Shown here one piece after another: positions 6,660 to 12,218 of a DNA stretch of 12,218 nt (its first letter is position 1; the number at the start of each line of letters is the position of its first letter). The translations under genes were made by a program, and so were the position numbers. The notes under the pieces are model-generated. The model searched no databases, was not told the DNA's origin, and saw nothing but the letters and a program-made list of their open reading frames with translations. Origin of the DNA: JAAYCI01 sp964370445 (GTDB lineage: Bacteria; Bacillota; Clostridia; Oscillospirales; Ruminococcaceae); the NCBI GenBank assembly GCA_964370445.1, contig CAYJJK010000075.1, positions 1 to 12,218 of the forward strand. Reading direction: 5' to 3'.

Positions 6660-6701
6660 GTGCAAATTTTTGCACGGCCGACTCTCAATGATAAAAACTA
6701 G
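6660..6701 (+). other. Possible 13-codon leader frame and palindrome ahead of secA
   Basis: A GTG at 6660 preceded by AAGGGGAAG opens a short frame, MQIFARPTLNDKN, ending in TAG at 6699-6701. That TAG forms part of the TAGGAG binding site of secA, so translation of the two could be coupled. Its first 16 bases are also a perfect palindrome, GTGCAAATTTTTGCAC (6660-6675), able to fold as a hairpin or act as an operator. The frame is too short to be supported statistically. It shows no obvious arrest motif like those of SecM-type leaders. Confidence 0.2.
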
Positions 6702-6712
6702 GAGCATACACA

Positions 6713-9478
6713 GTGGGAATTTTCGAAAAGATGTTTGGGAGCTTTTCTGATCGAGAGCTAAAAAAAATTCGTCCGGTTGCCGATAAGATTATGAGCTTAG
6801 AGGACAGCTATAAGGCAATGAGTGATGCGGATTTGCGTGCGCAAACACCGGCCTTAAAAGCACGTTTAGAAAATGGAGAAACAGTAAACGATTTATTGCC
6901 CGAGGCCTTTGCCACTTGCCGGGAGGCCGCCAGCCGTGTTTTGGAAATGCGCCATTTTCCCGTGCAGCTGATGGGTGGTGTGGTGCTGCATCAAGGGCTG
7001 ATTGCAGAGATGAAAACCGGTGAGGGCAAAACTCTTGTGGCCACTTTACCTGTGTATCTCAACGCCTTAGAAGGCAAAGGTGTGCATGTGGTGACGGTGA
7101 ATGACTATCTTGCCAGACGCGATAGCGAGTGGATGGGCAAAGTATATCGTTATCTTGGTCTTTCGGTGGGTCTTATCGTACATGGTCTCACCCCGCAAGA
7201 GCGACGCGAAGCCTATGCCTGCGACATCACCTATGGCACAAACAATGAGTTTGGTTTCGACTATTTGCGCGATAATATGGTGACTTACCGCGAAAATATG
7301 GTGCAACGTGGGCACCATTATGCCATCGTTGACGAGGTGGACTCGATTTTGGTTGACGAAGCACGCACACCTTTGATTATTTCGGGCCAAGGAGATAAAA
7401 GCACCGAGCTTTATACAAAGGCCGACCAGTTTGTGCGCAAACTGAAAATGAACAAGGTGGTAGAGCTGGATGACAAGGCCGACCACGACGAAAACGAGGA
7501 GCTGGACGGCGATTTTATCGTCAACGAAAAACAGCGTGTTGCCACACTTACGGCGCGTGGCATCCACAAGGCAGAGGACTTTTTCAATTTGGAAAATTTA
7601 GCCGATGCCGCCAATATGGAACTGTCTCACCACATCAACCAAGCCATCAAAGCCCGTGGTGTGATGCGGCGCGACATTGATTATGTGGTGAAAGACGGCG
7701 AGGTTATCATCGTGGATGAAAACACGGGCCGTTTGATGTTGGGCCGCCGCTACAATGAGGGCTTGCATCAGGCCATTGAGGCAAAAGAGGGCGTGAAGGT
7801 GGAACGCGAAAGCAAAACCCTTGCCACCATCACCTTTCAAAACTTCTTTCGTATGTATAAAAAACTGTCTGGCATGACGGGCACGGCCAAAACAGAGGAG
7901 ACTGAATTTAACGAAATTTATGGCCTGCAAGTGGTGGAGGTGCCCACAAACCGCCCCATGATGCGAAAAGACCATGCGGATGCCGTGTATAAAACTGTAA
8001 TGGGCAAATACAGCCAAGTGATAGAGCAGGTGGCCGTTTGCCATGAAAAAGGTCAGCCGGTTTTGGTGGGCACTATTTCGATTGAAAAGAGCGAATTGCT
8101 GTCTAAACTTTTGAAAAAGAAGGGCATCAAGCACGAGGTGCTCAATGCAAAATTCCACGAAAAAGAGGCCAGTATTGTGGCACAAGCGGGCCGTAAAGGG
8201 GCTGTTACCATTGCCACCAATATGGCCGGGCGTGGCACTGATATCATGCTGGGTGGCAACGCCGAATTTGTGACCAAAGAGGAAATGCGCAAGCATGGTT
8301 TTTCTGAGGAGCTTTTGGTGGAGGCCACGGGCCATGCCGAAACAGACAACGAAGAAATTTTAAACGCACGCAAAACTTACGATGAAATATACAAAAAAGT
8401 GCGAGATCCCATTGCTGCTGAGGCCGAGGCCGTGCGTGAAGCCGGCGGGCTGTTCATCATTGGCACCGAGCGGCACGAGAGCCGACGTATCGATAACCAG
8501 TTGCGTGGGCGTAGCGGACGCCAGGGAGACCTTGGTGAAAGCCGGTTTTATTTAAGCTTGGAAGATGATCTTATGCGCCTGTTTGGTGGCGAGCGCGTGC
8601 AAAATATGATGAACACTTTGGGCGTGGAGGAGGATGTGCCCATTGAAAACCGCATCATTACAAACTCGATTGAAAGCGCACAAAAACGCATTGAATCGCG
8701 CAACTTTGAAGCACGTAAAAACGTGCTTCGCTTTGACGACGTGATGAATAGCCAGCGTGAAATTATCTATGGGCAAAGGGCGAAGGTGCTGAGCGGCGAG
8801 GATGTTTCCGATAGCATCCACAGCATGATGATGGAGAGCATCCGCGGCAATGTTGCTACGTTTTGTTCGGGCGAAGAGCAAGACCACTGGGATTTTGAAG
8901 GCCTGCGAGACCATTACCTTGGCTGGCTGACAAAAGAAGAAGATTTTCATTATAGCGACGAAGAGCTGGAGGAGCTAAGCCAGGGTAAAATTGAAAAGAT
9001 TTTGCTAAAGCGTGCCGAGGAAATTGTAACCGCCAAAACAGAAAAATACGGCGAAAAGGTAATGGGAGACTTGAAGCGCGCTGTGCTTTTGCGCAATGTA
9101 GATTATAAATGGATGGCTCATATCGACGATATGGACGAGTTGCGCAAGGGGATTTACCTGCGTGGATACGCCCAAAGAGACCCCGTTGTGGAATATCGTC
9201 TGGAAGGCTTTGACATGTTTGATTCTATGGTAGAGGCCATCCGAGAAGACACCACGAAGATGATTTTAACCGTGGAAATTCGCAACAAAGAGGAAGACGT
9301 GAAACGCACACAGGTGGCAAAAGTGACTGCAGAACGCGGTGCGGGCGCCGGTGGAGATACAAGCGTTACCAAAGCACCGGTTCGCAAAAAAGAAAAGGTG
9401 GGCCGCAACGACCCCTGCCCTTGTGGGAGCGGGAAAAAATATAAAAAATGCTGTGGTAGAGGCGAAAGTGATGTTTAA
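6713..9478 (+). CDS. secA: Preprotein translocase ATPase SecA
   Basis: SecA is the essential motor that drives preproteins through SecYEG at the membrane. Motor domain 1 shows Walker A MKTGEGKT (100-107), TYGTNNEFGFDYLRDN (173-188) and the DEVD box (207-210) followed by SILVDEARTPLIISG. The preprotein-binding region follows (about 225-370). Motor domain 2 has TNMAGRGTDIMLGGN (about 502-516) and HESRRIDNQLRGRSGRQGD (about 587-605). The helical scaffold includes the FDDVMNSQREIIY region. The C-terminus ends in a SEC-C zinc motif, with cysteines at 902, 904, 913 and 914. At 921 aa the gene is full length. It starts with GTG at 6713, chosen because TAGGAG lies upstream and the MGIFEKMFG start is typical. 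glcK follows after 35 bp. A single, ordinary SecA1-type gene. Confidence 0.98.
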   Translation: MGIFEKMFGSFSDRELKKIRPVADKIMSLEDSYKAMSDADLRAQTPALKARLENGETVNDLLPEAFATCREAASRVLEMRHFPVQLMGGVVLHQGLIAEMKTGEGKTLVATLPVYLNALEGKGVHVVTVNDYLARRDSEWMGKVYRYLGLSVGLIVHGLTPQERREAYACDITYGTNNEFGFDYLRDNMVTYRENMVQRGHHYAIVDEVDSILVDEARTPLIISGQGDKSTELYTKADQFVRKLKMNKVVELDDKADHDENEELDGDFIVNEKQRVATLTARGIHKAEDFFNLENLADAANMELSHHINQAIKARGVMRRDIDYVVKDGEVIIVDENTGRLMLGRRYNEGLHQAIEAKEGVKVERESKTLATITFQNFFRMYKKLSGMTGTAKTEETEFNEIYGLQVVEVPTNRPMMRKDHADAVYKTVMGKYSQVIEQVAVCHEKGQPVLVGTISIEKSELLSKLLKKKGIKHEVLNAKFHEKEASIVAQAGRKGAVTIATNMAGRGTDIMLGGNAEFVTKEEMRKHGFSEELLVEATGHAETDNEEILNARKTYDEIYKKVRDPIAAEAEAVREAGGLFIIGTERHESRRIDNQLRGRSGRQGDLGESRFYLSLEDDLMRLFGGERVQNMMNTLGVEEDVPIENRIITNSIESAQKRIESRNFEARKNVLRFDDVMNSQREIIYGQRAKVLSGEDVSDSIHSMMMESIRGNVATFCSGEEQDHWDFEGLRDHYLGWLTKEEDFHYSDEELEELSQGKIEKILLKRAEEIVTAKTEKYGEKVMGDLKRAVLLRNVDYKWMAHIDDMDELRKGIYLRGYAQRDPVVEYRLEGFDMFDSMVEAIREDTTKMILTVEIRNKEEDVKRTQVAKVTAERGAGAGGDTSVTKAPVRKKEKVGRNDPCPCGSGKKYKKCCGRGESDV

Positions 9479-9513
9479 ATTTCTGTGAAATGTAATGGAT
9501 TGGGGGCTTTTCA

Positions 9514-10470
9514 GTGAAGCAGAAATATAGAATTGGTATAGACATTGGTGGAACCAACGTTAAAGTGGGTGTTTTCTCACATGAAAACAAACTTTTGGAA
9601 AAAGATAGGTTTAAAACACGCCCATATGACCGCGCCTGGCAAGAAGTGGTGCGCAACATGGCCACATTGATTGAAGAATTGCTTTTGCGGCAAAACGTCA
9701 CAGTGGAACAGGTTGAAAAAATCGGAGTGGGAAGCCCTGGCATGATTGACCACAAAAATGGTGTGGTCATCTATGCAGGCAATTTAAATTGGCATAATAT
9801 CCCCCTCTTAGAGGAGCTTGAGTTGCACTTTCCTAACATAGCTTTGCGGCTTTCTAATGATGCAAACTGCGCGGTGCTGGGTGAATGTGTGGCCGGTGCG
9901 GCAAAAGGCTGTCAGGATGTTTTGATGCTTACCTTGGGCACGGGCATTGGTGGCGGTGTAATGGCCGGTGGTGTTTTACAAGAGGGAGGTTTTGCCGGCG
10001 GAATGGAGCTTGGGCATACCTTACTTGTGATGGATGGCGAGGCCTGCACTTGCGGCCGCTTGGGTTGCCTTGAGGCCTACACCTCGGCAACAGGGCTCAT
10101 TCGCCACACGCAAGAGGCCGCGGAGGCAAACCCATTTTCAAAAATTCACGAAATTTGTGAAAATGACATTGATAAAATAAGCGGAAGAACGGCTTTTATT
10201 GCCATGAAAGATGGTGATGCCGTGGCGGCTGAGGTAGTGGATAAATATATAAAATACCTTGGGGAAGGCATCATTAATTTCATCAACACATGGCGCCCGG
10301 AAAAAGTGCTGGTGGGCGGGGGGATCTCCAACGAGGGCGACACCTTAATGCTTCCACTAAACGAATATGTAAAATGGCGCACTTTTGCAGGCGAACAGGC
10401 CATCGTACCGCCAATAGAAAAAGCGGTTTTGGGCAACGATGCAGGGCTTTATGGGGCAGCGGCTTTGTAA
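9514..10470 (+). CDS. glcK: ROK family glucokinase
   Basis: This enzyme probably phosphorylates glucose with ATP to glucose 6-phosphate in the cytoplasm, feeding non-PTS sugars into glycolysis. It has the phosphate-1 motif DIGGTNVK (10-17), NDANCAVLGE (115-124) with the likely catalytic Asp116, the phosphate-2 motif TLGTGIGGG (140-148), ELGH (165-168) and the ROK zinc motif CTCGRLGCLE (178-187). The likely zinc ligands are His168, Cys178, Cys180 and Cys185. A late glycine motif VLVGGGIS belongs to the adenosine-binding region. There is no N-terminal helix-turn-helix, so it is an enzyme and not a NagC/XylR-type repressor. The length of 318 aa fits. The GTG start at 9514 has GGGGG 7 nt upstream. 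Other ROK hexokinases (fructose, N-acetylmannosamine) cannot be fully excluded, but the motifs are those of GlcK. Confidence 0.9.
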   Translation: MKQKYRIGIDIGGTNVKVGVFSHENKLLEKDRFKTRPYDRAWQEVVRNMATLIEELLLRQNVTVEQVEKIGVGSPGMIDHKNGVVIYAGNLNWHNIPLLEELELHFPNIALRLSNDANCAVLGECVAGAAKGCQDVLMLTLGTGIGGGVMAGGVLQEGGFAGGMELGHTLLVMDGEACTCGRLGCLEAYTSATGLIRHTQEAAEANPFSKIHEICENDIDKISGRTAFIAMKDGDAVAAEVVDKYIKYLGEGIINFINTWRPEKVLVGGGISNEGDTLMLPLNEYVKWRTFAGEQAIVPPIEKAVLGNDAGLYGAAAL

Positions 10471-10519
10471 AAGAAGCCGATTTTGTAGTTGAAAAAGGAA
10501 CAGAAAGAGGAACTATACA

Positions 10520-11893
10520 ATGAAAATGTGGGCCGGACGTTTCCAAAAAGAGGCCGATAAGCGACTGGATGAATTCAACTCATCCATATCGTTTGATTGG
10601 GTGATGTACCAAGAGGATATTGAGGGCTCTTTGGCACATGCTGCGATGCTATCAGCACAAGGCATCATCCCAAAAGAGGATGCAAAACTGATTGAGGATG
10701 GCCTGCATGAAATTTTGGCCGATTTAAATGAAGGACGTCTCGACATCGACGAAGATGCCGAAGATATCCATATGTTTATTGAGCAGGAGTTGACAAAGCG
10801 TGTTGGCGATGCCGGAAAACGCCTACATACAGCGCGCAGCCGCAACGACCAAGTGGCCACAGATATGCGGCTGTATTTAAAAAGAAAAAGTGGTGAAGTG
10901 CAAAGTGAGTTGCGAGCTCTTGCAGCGGTTTTGGTGCGCCTTGCCGAAGATAATGTGAACAGCGTAATGCCGGGGTATACCCATTTGCAGGTGGCACAAC
11001 CGGTTACCTTTGCACACCACATTATGGCCTATGCACAAATGCTGCGGCGCGATCTTAGCCGCCTTGCTGATGCCGAGCGCCGCATGAATGAGTGCCCTTT
11101 AGGTGCAGGGGCACTGGCCGGTACCACCTACCCGATAGACAGAAACCAAACGGCAAAGGCTCTTGGGTTTTTGCAGCCGTGCCAAAATAGCATGGATGCT
11201 GTGAGTGACCGCGATTTTTGCATAGAGTTTGTGGCGGCGCTGAGTATTGTAATGACACATCTTTCGCGCTTGTGTGAAGAAGTTGTGCTGTGGTGCTCTA
11301 GTGAGTTTAAATTCATCGAGCTTGACGATGCATTTGCCACAGGCTCTTCTATTATGCCGCAAAAGAAAAATCCCGATATCACTGAATTGATACGGGGAAA
11401 AACAGGGCGCGTAGATGGTGATCTTATGGCCCTTCTAACGATGCTGAAGAGCCTTGCATTGTGTTATAATAAAGACATGCAGGAAGATAAGCCTCTTACT
11501 TTTGATGCTGTAGAAACCACCCTCTCTTGCCTGCGTGCGCTAACGCCTATGATGGACACGTTGCATGTAAACAAAAACCGTTTGCGCAAAGCGGCGGCTA
11601 AAGGGTTTATCAATGCCACCGATTGTGCCGATTATCTGGTGAAAAAAGGCCTTGCTTTTCGTGATGCTTATCGCATTACCGGCGGTCTTGTAGCTTTGTG
11701 CATTGAAGAAGGCTACACACTGGAAAGTTTGCCCATGGCCGAATACCAGAAAATGCACGATTTGTTTTCGGCTGATGTGTATGAGGCCATCAGCCTTGAA
11801 ACCTGTGTGAGCCAGCGCACCAGCCTTGGTGGTCCATCTCCCAGCGCAGTAGAAGCCCAAATCAAGGCGTATAAAGAGGAACTTTCTTTGTAG
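10520..11893 (+). CDS. argH: Argininosuccinate lyase
   Basis: ArgH splits argininosuccinate into arginine and fumarate, the last step of arginine synthesis, as a cytoplasmic homotetramer of the fumarase/aspartase superfamily. The start MKMWAGRF is typical. Conserved blocks are TARSRNDQV (104-112), GYTHLQ with His155 as the likely catalytic base partner (152-157), and the superfamily signature GSSIMPQKKNPD (275-286) with the catalytic-loop serines. The tail contains GGPSPSAV, also usual. The length of 457 aa is normal. The ATG at 10520 is preceded by AAAGAGGA. It lies 49 bp after glcK and may be read from the secA promoter, since I see no clear promoter in the gap. argG and other arginine genes are not in the window, so it stands apart from its pathway here. 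Confidence 0.97.
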   Translation: MKMWAGRFQKEADKRLDEFNSSISFDWVMYQEDIEGSLAHAAMLSAQGIIPKEDAKLIEDGLHEILADLNEGRLDIDEDAEDIHMFIEQELTKRVGDAGKRLHTARSRNDQVATDMRLYLKRKSGEVQSELRALAAVLVRLAEDNVNSVMPGYTHLQVAQPVTFAHHIMAYAQMLRRDLSRLADAERRMNECPLGAGALAGTTYPIDRNQTAKALGFLQPCQNSMDAVSDRDFCIEFVAALSIVMTHLSRLCEEVVLWCSSEFKFIELDDAFATGSSIMPQKKNPDITELIRGKTGRVDGDLMALLTMLKSLALCYNKDMQEDKPLTFDAVETTLSCLRALTPMMDTLHVNKNRLRKAAAKGFINATDCADYLVKKGLAFRDAYRITGGLVALCIEEGYTLESLPMAEYQKMHDLFSADVYEAISLETCVSQRTSLGGPSPSAVEAQIKAYKEELSL

Positions 11894-11943
11894 ATGGCAG
11901 TTTTTAGGGTTGTTTTCAAAAAAAGTATTCGTATAAACAAAAG

Positions 11944-11973
11944 AACCCCCGCCCAGCAAACAGGGCAGGGGTT
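11944..11973. terminator. Bidirectional intrinsic terminator between argH and fhs
   Basis: The stem pairs AACCCCCGCCC (11944-11954) with GGGCAGGGGTT (11963-11973). It has one C-A mismatch and an 8-nt loop. TTTT-rich sequence follows on the plus strand, and an A-rich flank (read as U on the minus strand) lies on the other side. It sits between convergent genes and can serve both. Confidence 0.9.
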
Positions 11974-11982
11974 TTATATTGT

Positions 11983-12218
11983 TTAGAATAAGCCTGTAAT
12001 TTTTCCGGTCTCATCCACGTCGATTTTTTCTGCCGAGGGTACTTTTGGCAGGCCGGGCATTGTCATGATGTCACCGGTTAAAGCCACAATAAACCCTGCG
12101 CCAGCGCTTACTTTTAGGTTGCGCACACTCAGCACAAAGCCTTCTGGTGCGCCAAGTAGTTTGGCGTTGTCAGAGAAGCTATACTGTGTTTTTGCCATGC
12201 AGATGGGCAAATTGCCAA
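11983..12218 (-). CDS. fhs: Formate-tetrahydrofolate ligase, C-terminal end only (partial)
   Basis: Fhs joins formate to tetrahydrofolate with ATP, giving 10-formyl-tetrahydrofolate for one-carbon metabolism and the Wood-Ljungdahl or purine routes. Only the last 77 or so codons lie in the window; the gene runs off the right edge and the usual protein is about 555 aa. The visible part is highly characteristic: NLPICMAKTQYSFSD, VSAGAGFIVALTGDIMTMPG and the C-terminus ID-DETGKITGLF, ending in TAA at 11985-11983. The frame is open to the window edge, so the TTG at 12210 is an internal codon and not a start. It is convergent with argH across a shared terminator. Confidence 0.96.
   Translation of the reverse strand, partial: GNLPICMAKTQYSFSDNAKLLGAPEGFVLSVRNLKVSAGAGFIVALTGDIMTMPGLPKVPSAEKIDVDETGKITGLF

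Noticed and set aside
7598..8335. A 245-codon open frame on the minus strand inside secA.
   Set aside because: It is a His/Phe-rich shadow of the secA reading frame with no recognisable domain.
11462..11470. TATAAT-like sequence inside argH.
   Set aside because: It lies within a conserved coding stretch with no suitable -35 box and no gene start downstream.

Overview
This window looks like a chromosomal housekeeping segment from a low-to-mid GC Firmicute, most likely a member of the Clostridia. The evidence is HrcA/CIRCE control of the DnaK operon, a short Gram-positive-type DnaK (609 aa), a yloU-yloV pair, a SecA with a C-terminal SEC-C zinc tail, a ROK glucokinase with its cysteine zinc motif, and the end of a formate-tetrahydrofolate ligase gene. 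A family- or genus-level assignment cannot be made by eye. I saw no phage, transposon, CRISPR, toxin-antitoxin or defence genes, and no tRNA or rRNA.

Left part, minus strand (1-3959): a heat-shock operon in the order hrcA-grpE-dnaK-dnaJ. It reads leftwards from one sigma-A-like promoter (TTGACA, 16-nt spacer, TAAAAT). A perfect CIRCE operator overlaps the expected transcription start. HrcA represses the operon, GrpE is the nucleotide exchange factor, DnaK the Hsp70 and DnaJ the J-protein. Between dnaK and dnaJ lies a strong hairpin with a perfect 12-bp stem. The dnaJ frame begins with TTG and is cut by an in-frame TAA at codon 45, close to the window edge; this is either a real nonsense mutation or a sequence error.

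Middle (3960-6568): a 0.45-kb divergent intergenic region without a convincing gene. It holds a long imperfect inverted repeat, a probable promoter with a TATAAT box, and a leader of about 220 nt. Then come yloU (Asp23/Gls24 family) and yloV (FakA-like, DhaL plus DegV-like domains) on the plus strand, closed by a good intrinsic terminator.

Right part (6569-11973, plus strand): a probable promoter, secA (preprotein translocase ATPase), glcK (ROK glucokinase) and argH (argininosuccinate lyase). The gaps are 35 and 49 bp, so the three may be co-transcribed, although their functions are unrelated. A hairpin usable in both directions separates argH from the convergent 3' end of fhs (formate-tetrahydrofolate ligase), whose N-terminal part lies outside the window.

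I did not find a new multi-gene system. The points most worth checking are the broken dnaJ frame, the dnaK-dnaJ hairpin, the unexplained structured DNA between hrcA and yloU, and a short leader frame whose stop codon lies inside the secA ribosome binding site.
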